Translations under genes and position numbers: made by a program | Origin: Mojavia pulchra JT2-VF2 | GTDB lineage: Bacteria; Cyanobacteriota; Cyanobacteriia; Cyanobacteriales; Nostocaceae | Assembly (NCBI GenBank): GCA_019359325.1 | Contig: JAHHHN010000050.1 | Location: 1-32,493 of the forward strand | Length of the DNA stretch: 32,493 nucleotides | Reading direction: 5' to 3' | Notes under the pieces: generated by a model | The model's input: only the letters and a program-made list of their open reading frames with translations | The model's database searches: none | Told to the model about the DNA's origin: nothing | Shown: piece by piece, positions 7,386 to 15,770 of the stretch | Layout of the letters: every line of letters starts with the position of its first letter | How positions within the stretch are numbered: position 1 is the stretch's first letter

Positions 7386-8480
7386 CTATTCACCAACCTC
7401 AACCAAAGTAGGATGTTTACTATCTTCACTAGACACAATGATTTGACTAAATGCTCCATCACGCCAACTGTCTGCTATATCTTTAATAAAACTGGCGATG
7501 GGTATAGCAATTAACAAACCTAACACACCTCCCAATTTAGCTCCCAATAGTAAAGAAATTACCACCCAAACAGGATTTAAACCAGTTAAATTACCAAGAA
7601 TACGGGGGGCGACAAAATTAGCATTTACTTGGTCAATCGCTACAGCTATACCTAATACTTCCACTCCTAGCCAAATATTTTGCAAAGCTATTAAAGAACT
7701 TACTATAGCTATGCCTATCCCTGTACCAAACGGGAAGAGGGAGAAAAAGCCAATGCCAATACCAAAAAGTAACGCTAAGGGAACATGCAATGCCAAAAAT
7801 GCCAGTGTAATTGCAACTCCCAAAATAGCACCCAATGTTGCCTGACCAATAAAATAATTGTGAAAATCTTCTTGCAATAATTGCCGCACTTTTGAACCAA
7901 TGTGAGGAGGAAACCACTGAAAAACTCCATCCCACAGGCTTTTCCCATTTAATACGAGATAGACCGTCAGCACTACTGCTAATAACACGTTGACGACAAT
8001 GGCGATGGTATCGAAAGCAACGCTAAGAATTCTACCAGTGAAGGATTGAAGTTGATTAGACAATCTGTCTAATATTTGAGTAGCTAAACCAGTCAAATTT
8101 ACAGGAAGTTGTTGTGTCGCTGCCCAATTTTGGAAAGCTTGGATTTGCTGACCGGCAGAATCAACCCAATAGGGAAGAATATTAGCCAGTTCATTAAGTT
8201 GTTCTATAATTAGCGGCACTAAGGTAATGCCTAAGGCCACTAAAATCACCACAGTAAGAAGCAAAGCTATTGCTATAGCTAAGTTACGTTGTACCCCGCG
8301 TTCCTGAAGAAACTGAATTGGATAATTCAACACAAAAGCCAGGAGGATGGCGGCAGCAAAAACGCTTACTAGAGGTTGAAAATACTGCACAACCTGAAGT
8401 AACAGCCAACCATTGAGAATGGCAATAGGAAATGCCAATCCGATACTTAACCATCGTGGTAGTTTGTTTGCTGATTGCAT
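7386..8480 (-). CDS. AI-2E family transporter (UPF0118/PerM type)
   Basis: A polytopic membrane protein of 364 residues with the family layout: paired N-terminal helices, a long amphipathic region (LVPLIIEQLNELANILPYW to about residue 165), then a membrane bundle with FIGQATLGAILGVAITLAF, FGIGIGFFSLFPFGTGIGI and the C-terminal GLNPVWVVISLLLGAKLGG. Members are exporters or channels, and some are Na+/H+ antiporters; the substrate cannot be read here. I chose ATG 8480 because GGAG lies nine bases upstream. An upstream TTG (8549) or ATG (8537) would overlap the Nudix gene without a ribosome site. It is the last gene of a three-gene minus-strand run. Confidence 0.88.
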   Translation of the reverse strand: MQSANKLPRWLSIGLAFPIAILNGWLLLQVVQYFQPLVSVFAAAILLAFVLNYPIQFLQERGVQRNLAIAIALLLTVVILVALGITLVPLIIEQLNELANILPYWVDSAGQQIQAFQNWAATQQLPVNLTGLATQILDRLSNQLQSFTGRILSVAFDTIAIVVNVLLAVVLTVYLVLNGKSLWDGVFQWFPPHIGSKVRQLLQEDFHNYFIGQATLGAILGVAITLAFLALHVPLALLFGIGIGFFSLFPFGTGIGIAIVSSLIALQNIWLGVEVLGIAVAIDQVNANFVAPRILGNLTGLNPVWVVISLLLGAKLGGVLGLLIAIPIASFIKDIADSWRDGAFSQIIVSSEDSKHPTLVEVGE

Positions 8481-8508
8481 GAGTGGTGACTCCACAAGAA
8501 CTCTAATT

Positions 8509-8985
8509 CTATTTTTGCTTCTGGGTACTGGACTCATGAAAAAGGTCAAAATTTCTCTCCATAAAATCCATAAAATCTAACATAATTCGCTGATGTACAG
8601 TCCCTAAAGGACGTACTTCACCAGCATTTTCTGAATAACACTGACCTTGGCGAATATTTTCTGGTGTCAATAACCCCATGTCCCAGCCTTCATTTAGAAC
8701 TAGTTGATTTAATTCCACCAAAAGCGGTGCATGGAAGACATGACGGATCACTTTATCATCGGTATAACAACCAAATTCGGTAAATTCTGGTAAATTGTAG
8801 CCGATTTCTTCTAAAATCTCTCGCTTGACTGCTACATTTGGTGTTTCGCCAGGTTCGATATGTCCGCCAAACAGTGCCCAGGAACCAGGGTAAAGAATAC
8901 TGGGGATGTTGTCTCGCAGTTGCATGAGAAACTTATTTTCTTGGTAGAGAATGGCGATCGCAACCTCAACCTTAGAATTATTCAT
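8509..8985 (-). CDS. Nudix hydrolase
   Basis: A 158-residue protein with a complete Nudix box at 41-63: GHIEPGETPNVAVKREILEE followed by IGY, matching GX5EX7REUXEEXGU. The preceding strand PGSWALFGGH is also typical. The family hydrolyses nucleoside diphosphates linked to another group; nothing here identifies the substrate. The ATG lies 2 bp after the stop of the upstream lipoprotein gene, so the genes are translationally coupled, and the permease gene follows after 28 bp. Confidence 0.9.
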   Translation of the reverse strand: MNNSKVEVAIAILYQENKFLMQLRDNIPSILYPGSWALFGGHIEPGETPNVAVKREILEEIGYNLPEFTEFGCYTDDKVIRHVFHAPLLVELNQLVLNEGWDMGLLTPENIRQGQCYSENAGEVRPLGTVHQRIMLDFMDFMERNFDLFHESSTQKQK

Positions 8986-8987
8986 AA

Positions 8988-9458
8988 TTAAGACTCTTCT
9001 ATATAAACTTCTCCAAACTCTTTGCCAGCTAAGGGTATGCTTTGGTAGCGAACTTTACCTTTAAACACAGCTAACTCTCCCTTTGCCAACTTAGTTTGAT
9101 GAGTAATCACCCAGATTTTGCCAGTCGAGTCATCTATTTGATAAGCCCACCGCTTCACAAGCGGCACTTGCCTTTCTACCTTACCTTGGATGTAAACTGT
9201 AGCCCGGTTGTTTTGTTTTGGTTTGATTTCTCGAATTGAAGTGACGTTACTACCTATTCGGAAATTGCTGACGTTAAAGCCAGGTATCGAGTTACCACAA
9301 CCAAAAAGTCCCACTACTAAGAACAAGGTAAACCCTAGACGGTAGGGAACAATGCTACGCCCGAACAATAAAGAAAAATAAAAATTTTTTGCTGGGTGCA
9401 TGAGAGTCACCGGTTGAGAAAATTTTTGCATCAGTGCTTGCTTTGTTGCCAGCTTCAT
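8988..9458 (-). CDS. Predicted lipoprotein with an OB-fold-like domain
   Basis: A 156-residue protein whose hydrophobic stretch ends in a lipobox-like motif (FLVVGLFGC, Cys at about 54), suggesting a lipid-anchored exported protein with a rather long N-region. The mature part contains VYIQGKVERQVPLVKRWAYQ, then IDDSTGKIWVIT and AVFKGKVRYQSI, a strand pattern like an OB fold. The ATG at 9458 has AGGA about nine bases upstream, so I kept it. Later ATGs (9431, 9401) would give a more usual signal length. It is the first gene of the lipoprotein-Nudix-permease run. The function is unknown. Confidence 0.65.
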   Translation of the reverse strand: MKLATKQALMQKFSQPVTLMHPAKNFYFSLLFGRSIVPYRLGFTLFLVVGLFGCGNSIPGFNVSNFRIGSNVTSIREIKPKQNNRATVYIQGKVERQVPLVKRWAYQIDDSTGKIWVITHQTKLAKGELAVFKGKVRYQSIPLAGKEFGEVYIEES

Positions 9459-9532
9459 AAAATCAATTCCTATTCATACTAAGTTAGATGAAGAGTCCTG
9501 AGTAACGAGTGTTGAGCGAAAGATTCATCACA

Positions 9533-9553
9533 ACTCAGCACTCAGCACTACTA
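9533..9553 (+). repeat. STRR heptanucleotide repeat (ACTCAGC)
   Basis: Three in-phase heptamers, ACTCAGC, ACTCAGC and ACTACTA, in the gap upstream of folD. They are the same kind of short heptamer array seen elsewhere in the window. Confidence 0.65.
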
Positions 9554-9596
9554 ACATTGGAGTTCGGACTCAAGGCGAATATAGCTGGAAATTCTC

Positions 9597-10490
9597 ATGG
9601 AAACAAAAACTGCCAAACTTCTTGATGGTAAAGCTTTAGCTGAAAAAATTCATCAAGAACTTTCAAAGCGCATTACAGAGTTACAACCACAAATTGGGCG
9701 TCCTCCAGGTTTAGCAGTGCTGATGGTTGGTGATAACCCAGCATCGGCTGCTTATGTACGCAATAAAGAGCGAGCCTGCGCTAAAGTGGGTATTGCCTCT
9801 TTTGGTAAGCATTTTCCTGCTGAAACCACCCAAGCAGAACTAGAAGAAGTAATTGCTGCGCTGAATCAAGATGAACAGGTGGATGGCATTCTTGTGCAGT
9901 TACCTCTACCTAAACACTTGGATGCTGTAACTTTGCTGCATCAAATTGATCCTGATAAAGATGCTGACGGACTGCACCCAGTGAATTTGGGACGACTAGT
10001 GCGGCAAGAAGCAGGTTTACGCAGTTGTACCCCAGCTGGTGTCATGCGGTTGTTGCAGGAATATGAAATTCCTTTGCAGGGAAAACAGGCGGTGGTGGTG
10101 GGACGTAGTATTTTAGTGGGTAAACCAATGGCGTTGATGCTTTTGGAAGCTGATGCTACTGTGACCATTGCTCACTCGCGATCGCACAACTTAAAAGCCA
10201 TTACCCAGAATGCTGATATTCTAATTGCCGCAGTAGGCCTTCCCGGATTGATTACCGCTGACATGGTGAAACCGGGCGCTGTTGTGGTAGATGTGGGGAT
10301 GAATCGCGTTACCGATGCCAGTGGCAAAAGTCGTTTAGTCGGTGATGTCGACTTGGAATCAACAGCTGGCGTGGCGGAGTTTCTCACCCCAGTTCCTGGG
10401 GGTGTTGGCCCTATGACTGTCGCTATGTTGTTGCAAAATACATTTGCTAGCTATTTAAGGCGGCAAGGAGTTAAGAGTGATGAAACATGA
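9597..10490 (+). CDS. folD: Bifunctional methylenetetrahydrofolate dehydrogenase/cyclohydrolase
   Basis: A 297-residue protein, full length for FolD. It oxidises 5,10-methylene-THF with NADP+ and hydrolyses the methenyl product to 10-formyl-THF, feeding purine and formyl-Met synthesis in the cytosol. Visible motifs are [17 protein letters not shown] with the catalytic Tyr53 and Lys57, [23 protein letters not shown] (Asp124), the cofactor-site [13 protein letters not shown], and the C-terminal [19 protein letters not shown]. The start is ATG 9597; the bases before it do not form a strong ribosome site. The gene stands alone, followed by a repeat-rich gap and then crtE. Confidence 0.97.
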   Translation: METKTAKLLDGKALAEKIHQELSKRITELQPQIGRPPGLAVLMVGDNPASAAYVRNKERACAKVGIASFGKHFPAETTQAELEEVIAALNQDEQVDGILVQLPLPKHLDAVTLLHQIDPDKDADGLHPVNLGRLVRQEAGLRSCTPAGVMRLLQEYEIPLQGKQAVVVGRSILVGKPMALMLLEADATVTIAHSRSHNLKAITQNADILIAAVGLPGLITADMVKPGAVVVDVGMNRVTDASGKSRLVGDVDLESTAGVAEFLTPVPGGVGPMTVAMLLQNTFASYLRRQGVKSDET

Positions 10491-10502
10491 TCTGCGATCG
10501 CC

Positions 10503-10600
10503 CTACAGCCCTTCTCCTAAAGGAGACGCTACGCGTAGCTTGCTTCCTCGTAGGGGTACGGGCATCCTACGGCAGGCGCTGCGCTCCGCGCAATCGCATT
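10503..10600 (+). repeat. Nostoc-type palindromic interspersed repeat
   Basis: This stretch contains several short palindromes: CTCCT-AA-AGGAG (10514-10525), the 12-bp perfect palindrome GCTACGCGTAGC (10528-10539) and GCGCTGCGCTCCGCGC (from 10577). The 19 bases at 10579-10597 recur exactly at 23756-23774. Such GC-rich elements are dispersed in Nostocales genomes and are not genes. The rest of the gap (10601-10835) holds a HIP1-like site and an AT-rich run of TTTTGAA-type words before crtE. The small open frames across it are translations of the repeat. Confidence 0.8.
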
Positions 10601-10835
10601 TTGTTCTCTTAAATAGCGATCGTTCACGATCTGATTTTTCCTCTTTGTGTAGTGCAGCGCGACGGAAATAAAAATACTCTTCAAAATAGCGCAAAAGCCT
10701 GGAATAAAAGGTTTTTGAATTTTGAAGTTTAAATTTTGAATTTTACAAAGCAGCACTAGTGAGTCTTTCAGCTCCAAAGCCCCTTAAAATTGTGACGTAT
10801 ATGACAAAAATACCAAAATTTCAGGAATTTTAAGA

Positions 10836-11765
10836 ATGGTAGCAACTGATAAGTTTAAAAAGACGCCAGAGACAGCCACGTTTAACCTATCAGCTTATCT
10901 CAAAGAGCGACAACAGCTTTGCGAAACCGCTTTGGATCAGGCGATTCCCATCGTTTATCCCGAAAAAATTTATGAAGCAATGCGCTACTCTCTCTTAGCT
11001 GGCGGCAAGCGTGTACGTCCCATTCTTTGCCTTGCTACCTGTGAAATGACTGGGGGCACAATCGAAATGGCAATGCCAACAGCTTGTGCCTTAGAGATGA
11101 TCCACACAATGTCGTTGATTCACGATGACTTGCCAGCGATGGATAATGACGATTACCGTCGGGGTAAGCTGACAAATCACAAGGTATATGGCGAGGATAT
11201 CGCTATTTTGGCTGGGGATGGCTTGTTGGCTTACGCTTTTGAGTTTGTGGCGACTCAAACCCCCCAGAATGTACCTAGAGATAGAGTATTGCAAGTAGTA
11301 GCTCGTCTAGGAAGGGCACTAGGAGCTGCTGGGTTAGTTGGTGGTCAAGTTGTTGATTTAGAATGCGAAGGTAAGCTGGATACTTCCTTAGAAACACTGA
11401 ATTTCATTCATAACCATAAAACAGCAGCTCTTTTAGAAGCTTGTGTTGTTTGTGGAGGAATTTTAACTGGGGTATCGCCTGAAGATTTGCAACGGCTGAC
11501 TAGATATGCTCAAAATATTGGGCTGGCATTCCAAATTGTGGATGATATCCTGGATATCACCGCTACTCAAGAACAATTAGGTAAAACTGCTGGTAAGGAT
11601 CTCAAAGCGCAGAAAGTAACTTATCCCAGCCTTTGGGGAATTGAAGAATCGCGCTCAAAAGCCCAACAGCTAGTTGAGGCAGCTTGTGCGGAATTAGAAC
11701 CATTTGGAGAACTAGCGCAACCTCTAAAGGCGATCGCTCACTTTATCACTAGTCGCAATCACTAA
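10836..11765 (+). CDS. crtE: Geranylgeranyl diphosphate synthase
   Basis: A 309-residue trans-prenyltransferase, the usual length for cyanobacterial CrtE. It extends allylic diphosphates with IPP to GGPP, the precursor of carotenoids, phytol of chlorophyll, and tocopherol and quinone tails. It shows the first Asp-rich motif DDLPAMDND (97-105), the IPP-site GGKRVRP (56-62), GGQVVDLE and the second Asp-rich motif DDILD (236-240). Lys in the GKTAGKDL segment is also conserved. The start is ATG 10836 after an AT-rich leader. It is followed, after a repeat-rich gap, by the divergent PAP2-like gene, an arrangement I recall from other cyanobacteria (inference). Confidence 0.95.
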   Translation: MVATDKFKKTPETATFNLSAYLKERQQLCETALDQAIPIVYPEKIYEAMRYSLLAGGKRVRPILCLATCEMTGGTIEMAMPTACALEMIHTMSLIHDDLPAMDNDDYRRGKLTNHKVYGEDIAILAGDGLLAYAFEFVATQTPQNVPRDRVLQVVARLGRALGAAGLVGGQVVDLECEGKLDTSLETLNFIHNHKTAALLEACVVCGGILTGVSPEDLQRLTRYAQNIGLAFQIVDDILDITATQEQLGKTAGKDLKAQKVTYPSLWGIEESRSKAQQLVEAACAELEPFGELAQPLKAIAHFITSRNH

Positions 11766-12304
11766 GCCAAGTCCTACGAGAAATTAAAAATTCCAAAACT
11801 TACCCCATAAATATATTTAGGGACTGGGATAATAGTAGACGACGCTTTGTGTCTGGTGCTAAGAAGCTTGACACAAATATTTCTCTCTCTACATAAATAA
11901 ATTCAGGAGCTAGTGCTTGAGCGGGTTTTCCGAGTTGTAGGTACTGGTGTAGGATTTCATCCTTGATTTTTGAATTTTGCGAAAAGTTGAGCCAGTCGTT
12001 TCTGGGTTCCCACGCCACTTGCTACAAGTCGGCAGAGCCGCCCAAAGCAGTGGCTCCCCGTTATACGAACTGGCGTTGTCAGGAGGGAAACCCTCCTTAG
12101 CAAACTTTTCAAGACGCATTTTGAGAGAAGTCTCAACGTTGGCTGCCGACATACTAGTCCGTAGGCTAACTTGTCGTTAGTCATCAGAACTGAGGTGATT
12201 TTGACTGGGAGCCTAGCGACGGTCAATTTTGGATTTTGGGTTGCATCCAAACATTTCCAAAAAAAACAACTGCTGCTAATATCTACTAACCTAACCAAAA
12301 TACC
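11766..12304. other. Repeat-rich intergenic region, no supported gene
   Basis: This gap of about 540 bp lies between crtE and the PAP2-like gene. The segment 12000-12180 looks like a dispersed Nostoc repeat: GAGCC/GGCTC arms near 12034-12055 and a perfect hairpin AGGAGGG-AAA-CCCTCCT at 12081-12097. A further imperfect inverted pair, CCGTAGGCT near 12160 and AGCCTAGCGACGG near 12210, follows. An open frame on the minus strand at 11800-12018 (72 codons) has protein-like composition, but its start lies in the repeat and I have no family for it. Confidence 0.6.
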
Positions 12305-12772
12305 ATGCAGGACATAGGCGATATCTTAGACAACCGGGTGCTGCTGGTTGCGCTGATAGCTTGTTTGATGGCTCAAGCCATGAAGCTCGTCTTCGAGCTT
12401 GCCACACATCGCAAACTAAATGTGCGTGTTTTAGTGACAACCGGAGGTATGCCCAGCGCTCATTCAGCTCTAGTTACCTCTCTAGCAACTGGTGTCGGGC
12501 AAACTCTAGGTTGGGCATCTCCTGATTTTGCTCTGGCTACAGTTTTTGCCATCATTGTCATGTACGATGCTGCTGGAGTTCGCCAAGCAGCTGGTAAACA
12601 AGCGCGGATTCTTAATCAAATGATTGATGAATTATTTGATGAAAAACATGAATTTAGCCAAGACCGCCTCAAGGAATTACTAGGACACACACCAGTTCAG
12701 GTAATAGCTGGGTCAGCTTTGGGCATAACCATCTCTTGGTTAGCTAGGTCTTTCTTAGCCAATAGTCTATAG
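12305..12772 (+). CDS. Divergent PAP2 family membrane protein (DUF212)
   Basis: A 155-residue protein with the DUF212 hallmarks: GGMPSAHSA (47-55), which resembles the PAP2 phosphatase signature, and the strongly conserved DAAGVRQAAGKQA (88-100). GHTPVQVIAGSALGI follows near the C-terminus. Membrane segments are at about 11-28, 74-87 and 134-150. The family is related to acid phosphatases acting on lipid phosphates, but its activity is not established. The ATG is at 12305. The position downstream of crtE suggests, but does not prove, a role around prenyl-phosphate metabolism. Confidence 0.9.
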   Translation: MQDIGDILDNRVLLVALIACLMAQAMKLVFELATHRKLNVRVLVTTGGMPSAHSALVTSLATGVGQTLGWASPDFALATVFAIIVMYDAAGVRQAAGKQARILNQMIDELFDEKHEFSQDRLKELLGHTPVQVIAGSALGITISWLARSFLANSL

Positions 12773-12820
12773 TTCGTAGTTCATTCTCCAGCAACTAGCG
12801 ACTATATGACTACTGGCTAA

Positions 12821-13465
12821 CTACTGTAACCGCACAATTGACCGTAGTAACATCACCTTACGACTGTCTACTAAATAGGCAACAAAGCCGCGTTCATTTA
12901 GCTTCTGTAAGGTGCTGTATGCTTCTTTTTGGTTAGTGGTGTAAACTGCCAGTAAGTAAGGGCGTTGTCCGTAGGAAGCAAAGCCTACGTCACCTCCCAC
13001 TACTTGTTCTACATTAGATGCGAGTTCTGGACGGTTGAAATAATCCACCAATACGGCATAGCCCTGTCCCAGAGCTTGAGGATTATAACTCACTGTTTGA
13101 GACGGTTGCACATCTGCGGGTCGAGTAGTGATGATCCCAGATAACCCAACAATATTGTTAATATATCTCGCCCAACGATTAGCATCGTCAATTTTGTTAA
13201 ACCCTCCTATCCGTGTCACTGTATCTGTGAGGTATTGGCAGGTGGTGATGCTTTTAAGTTCAGGGGGTAAAGCATTACGCAGTTGCTTCTGAGTATTTGC
13301 TGTGGGGCTGACTACCAATAAAAGATACTCACCGACGTTCGGAGGTTGACAAACGGGAATACGTTGTTGAGCAGCAACAGAACTGATACCACCAATCAAT
13401 CCCGCGATCGCTAATACTACAGCATATGGTAAATTCGGAAATCTCTGCACAACAGTCTCAGACAT
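12821..13465 (-). CDS. Exported protein of unknown function, possibly two SPOR-like modules
   Basis: A 214-residue protein from ATG 13465, which has GAGAAAG a few bases upstream. An in-frame ATG at 13492 adds nine residues but lacks a ribosome site and sits right behind a terminator-like hairpin. A hydrophobic segment (YAVVLAIAGLIGGISSVAA) ends in AQQ, a likely signal-peptide site. The mature part shows two alternating strand-helix segments, GEYLLLVVSPTANTQKQL to DDANRWARYI and GYAVLVDYFNRPEL to KLNERGFVAYLVDS. The last part resembles SPOR peptidoglycan-binding modules in its rhythm, though I cannot confirm the family. Convergent with the PAP2-like gene. Confidence 0.7.
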   Translation of the reverse strand: MSETVVQRFPNLPYAVVLAIAGLIGGISSVAAQQRIPVCQPPNVGEYLLLVVSPTANTQKQLRNALPPELKSITTCQYLTDTVTRIGGFNKIDDANRWARYINNIVGLSGIITTRPADVQPSQTVSYNPQALGQGYAVLVDYFNRPELASNVEQVVGGDVGFASYGQRPYLLAVYTTNQKEAYSTLQKLNERGFVAYLVDSRKVMLLRSIVRLQ

Positions 13466-13502
13466 AAATAGTACTTTCTCAAAAGATTTCATAAAAATAT
13501 AT

Positions 13503-13536
13503 TTTGTTCCCCCTGGATGGTAGCAGGGGGGACAAA
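13503..13536 (-). terminator. Rho-independent terminator-like hairpin below ycf54
   Basis: A 12-bp stem (13503-13514 with 13525-13536, one G-U-type mismatch) around a 10-nt loop has a GGGGG/CCCCC core. On the minus strand it is followed by AAAATATATTTTT. It lies downstream of ycf54 and just upstream of the next minus-strand gene, so it should separate their transcripts. An 8-bp AATTCAAA tandem repeat adjoins it at 13537-13567. Confidence 0.7.
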
Positions 13537-13567
13537 GAATTCAAAATTCAAAATTCAAAATTTAGAA
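13537..13567 (+). repeat. Short tandem repeat (AATTCAAA)
   Basis: Three to four copies of AATTCAAA next to the terminator hairpin. Reverse-complement forms (TTTTGAATTTTGAA words) appear near 10713-10743 and 11960, so it is a dispersed low-complexity motif of this genome. Confidence 0.65.
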
Positions 13568-13648
13568 TATTGCCTTTTGACAAATACCTCCTGTCCCTGC
13601 TTAACCCTCACGAGTGATAATTATGTTTTACCACTTTTTTTAAGTATA

Positions 13649-13978
13649 TTATGATACAGCAGCTAGAGATGCTAAAGCATTGGGAATTGTCTCAGAAGGA
13701 GCCTGAAATTCTCCTGTAATGACATATTCCAACCGCAGTTTCAACCACGTAATAAATTGAGAATTGGTAGAAATAATTGCAGCTGCTGGTTGGGGGCACT
13801 TTGCTTTAATCTCTGCCATCTCTGGTGCATCCAGAAAAGCTGGCTGCTTAACCAACCAAAAATCAATTTCTTTTTCTTGTTCGTGGTAATGACGGGTGCG
13901 TTCCTTTAATACCTCTTCTATTGGTTCTTCATGTACCAAAAAGTTCTGACTTGCCAAAACGTAATAGTAAGTTTGCAT
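13649..13978 (-). CDS. ycf54: Ycf54, Mg-protoporphyrin monomethyl ester cyclase partner
   Basis: A 109-residue protein with the highly conserved Ycf54 sequence: TYYYVLASQNFL, EEVLKERTRHYHEQEKEIDF, KCPQPAAAIISTN, TWLKLRLEYV and GEFQAPSETIP. Ycf54 is needed for stability and activity of the oxidative cyclase (AcsF/CycI) that makes ring E of chlorophyll, and binds it at the membrane. I chose ATG 13978 because AAAGGA lies about six bases upstream and the family starts M-x-TYYY. An ATG at 13984 would add two residues. It is framed by terminator-like hairpins on both sides, suggesting its own transcription unit. Confidence 0.95.
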   Translation of the reverse strand: MQTYYYVLASQNFLVHEEPIEEVLKERTRHYHEQEKEIDFWLVKQPAFLDAPEMAEIKAKCPQPAAAIISTNSQFITWLKLRLEYVITGEFQAPSETIPNALASLAAVS

Positions 13979-14008
13979 TTTCATCCTTTGATTGTTAATG
14001 ATTGGTTT

Positions 14009-14035
14009 AAGGGCACAGATATATTCTGTACCCTT
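14009..14035 (-). terminator. Hairpin just after the SnoaL-like gene
   Basis: A 10-bp stem (14009-14018 with 14026-14035, one mismatch) and a 7-nt loop lie five bases past the stop codon at 14041, ahead of ycf54. The following T run is weak, so termination is likely but not certain. Confidence 0.55.
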
Positions 14036-14040
14036 AAAAA

Positions 14041-14760
14041 TTAACTCTTCTTGACTTTTTTAAACCAAGAACTAAAGGGACAAGCGCTTGCCTTGTTTTC
14101 ACTACTTGAGTATTTGCCGCCAACTGTCAGCTTTTCTAAAAATAGCGTGTTGTCAAAGTAGTGTTCCAAGGAAACAATTTGTAGATCATCAGTAACTTTG
14201 GCAATGCTCATACCGATGATTTCTACTGTCTCTCCAGTTGGTGCATAGTCTTTGTATGCACCTTTAAAATGTCCCCAGTGTCGCCATTTAAATGTTACGT
14301 TCGGTGGCCCAGAGAAAACTTCCAAAACTTCCCAAGGAAATCCTTGAGGAAACGTTGTGTGGAAGATTTGACCTGATGATTCAAAACTTTCAGCAGAAGC
14401 TTTGTAATGCTCTGAATCAGCCATAAATAAATTGTAAGTACCTTGGGCTGCTAAATCTGTGGCTGTGTATTCTTGACCTCCATTAGTACTCACACGAAAC
14501 TTGTCATTGACAATGGACAACCACTGCTGCGGGTTAGTTTTGAAAGATACCTCCATCTCGAAGGTTCTTACCAAGTTTTGCACGATCGCTTCTAAAGTAC
14601 CCTCTAAGTGAATGCGTGTACTTTCTTTAGCCAGATTCTCTTTAGACCGAGAATAATCAGGCGGTGTCTGATAGCGCCATTGGGCATCAGTACTGCCTTC
14701 AATAACTTTATCCCGATCCTGTACCCAAAGTGGAAGATTGTTAGGCTGTGTTGCGCTCAT
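14041..14760 (-). CDS. SnoaL-like polyketide cyclase family protein
   Basis: A 239-residue protein with a SnoaL/NTF2-like fold signature in its second half: GPPNVTFKWRHWGHFKGAY, ETVEIIGMSIAKVTDDLQI and SLEHYFDNTLFL. The first half has a related beta-alpha part around EAIVQNLVRTFEMEVSF. In this superfamily the cone-shaped barrel holds a small ligand. The cyanobacterial members have no proven reaction and are unlikely to make polyketides. I chose ATG 14760; the longer frame uses a TTG at 14790 with no ribosome site. The C-terminus is basic (FKKVKKS). It is upstream of ycf54 on the same strand, with a hairpin between them. Confidence 0.8.
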   Translation of the reverse strand: MSATQPNNLPLWVQDRDKVIEGSTDAQWRYQTPPDYSRSKENLAKESTRIHLEGTLEAIVQNLVRTFEMEVSFKTNPQQWLSIVNDKFRVSTNGGQEYTATDLAAQGTYNLFMADSEHYKASAESFESSGQIFHTTFPQGFPWEVLEVFSGPPNVTFKWRHWGHFKGAYKDYAPTGETVEIIGMSIAKVTDDLQIVSLEHYFDNTLFLEKLTVGGKYSSSENKASACPFSSWFKKVKKS

Positions 14761-14911
14761 AGAAGTCTTTGCTGAAGATTTTGACCCCAAATTTCTAGAT
14801 TTCGCAGTTACAACCCCTCTGTCTTTAAAGAGTGCTGAGTGCTGAGGAGCCAGTTGCTGAGTGTTGAGTTAGGAGTTATTCTCCTTGTCCCCAATGCCCA
14901 GTCCCCAGCCC

Positions 14912-15634
14912 CTAGAGTTCGCCTCGTATGGCTTGTTTCATCTCACGGATTGCTCTTTCCATGCCTACTAATGCTGCCCGACTGATGATAGTATGACCAA
15001 TGTTTAGTTCTTCCATCCCTGGAAGACTAGCCACAGGGTAAACGTTCCAGTAGGTAAGCCCATGCCCAGCGTTGACTCGCAATCCAGCTTGAATTGCTTG
15101 CTCACACCCTTTAGCTAACACGGCTAATTCTTGCTTGCGATTTGTTTCATCGACCGCCTCAGCATATTGCCCAGTGTGCAATTCGATAAACTTCGCCTGC
15201 ACTTTGACAGATGCTTCGATTTGTGATGGTTCGGCATCGATAAATAGACTAACTGGAATGCCAGCACTCTGCAATTTATTAACTATCTCACCTATTTTAG
15301 CAATTTGCCCGACGATATCTAAGCCGCCTTCTGTGGTGACTTCTTCGCGCTTTTCGGGTACTAATGTTACATAATCAGGTTTGATGTCGAGGGCAATTCC
15401 TACCATTTCATCGGTAGCTGCCATTTCTAAATTCAGGTGCGTTCTCACCGTTTGCCGTAAGATTCGCACATCCCTGTCTTGAATATGCCGCCTGTCTTCT
15501 CGCAGATGTACTGTAATTCCATCTGCACCCGCTAATTCTGCCAGTACCGCCGCCGCTACAGGGTCTGGTTCCACCGTCCGCCGTGCTTGTCGGATGGTAG
15601 CGATATGGTCAATGTTTACGCCGAGTGTAGGCAC
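14912..15634 (-). CDS. pdxJ: Pyridoxine 5'-phosphate synthase
   Basis: A 240-residue PdxJ, condensing 1-deoxyxylulose 5-phosphate with 3-amino-2-oxopropyl phosphate to pyridoxine 5'-phosphate in the DXP-dependent vitamin B6 pathway. Visible features are the N-terminal [30 protein letters not shown] with the catalytic His, [10 protein letters not shown], the phosphate-binding VNAGHGLTY and [16 protein letters not shown] start it at GTG 15634 because CAGGAG lies nine bases before it and the protein then begins with PTLGVNIDH as family members do. An upstream GTG at 15655 would add seven residues. Heptamer-like TGCTGAG words lie in the gap after its stop. Confidence 0.96.
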   Translation of the reverse strand: MPTLGVNIDHIATIRQARRTVEPDPVAAAVLAELAGADGITVHLREDRRHIQDRDVRILRQTVRTHLNLEMAATDEMVGIALDIKPDYVTLVPEKREEVTTEGGLDIVGQIAKIGEIVNKLQSAGIPVSLFIDAEPSQIEASVKVQAKFIELHTGQYAEAVDETNRKQELAVLAKGCEQAIQAGLRVNAGHGLTYWNVYPVASLPGMEELNIGHTIISRAALVGMERAIREMKQAIRGEL

Positions 15635-15770
15635 CCCTTTTTTCTCCTGATCCACAGTCCTCAGAATCTTGATTTTACCGGAAATACTGGTTGCTAGGTG
15701 AGTTAGGGAGCGATCGCGTTCCTTACTCGACGGATTTACAATAATATCTATACCTACTTTTCAAGGCGAT

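Noticed and set aside
10477-10694. Small open frames on both strands after folD
   Set aside because: They are translations of the palindromic interspersed repeat.
11800-12018. A 72-codon minus-strand open frame as a gene
   Set aside because: Its start falls in dispersed repeat sequence, no family is recognised and no ribosome site is visible.
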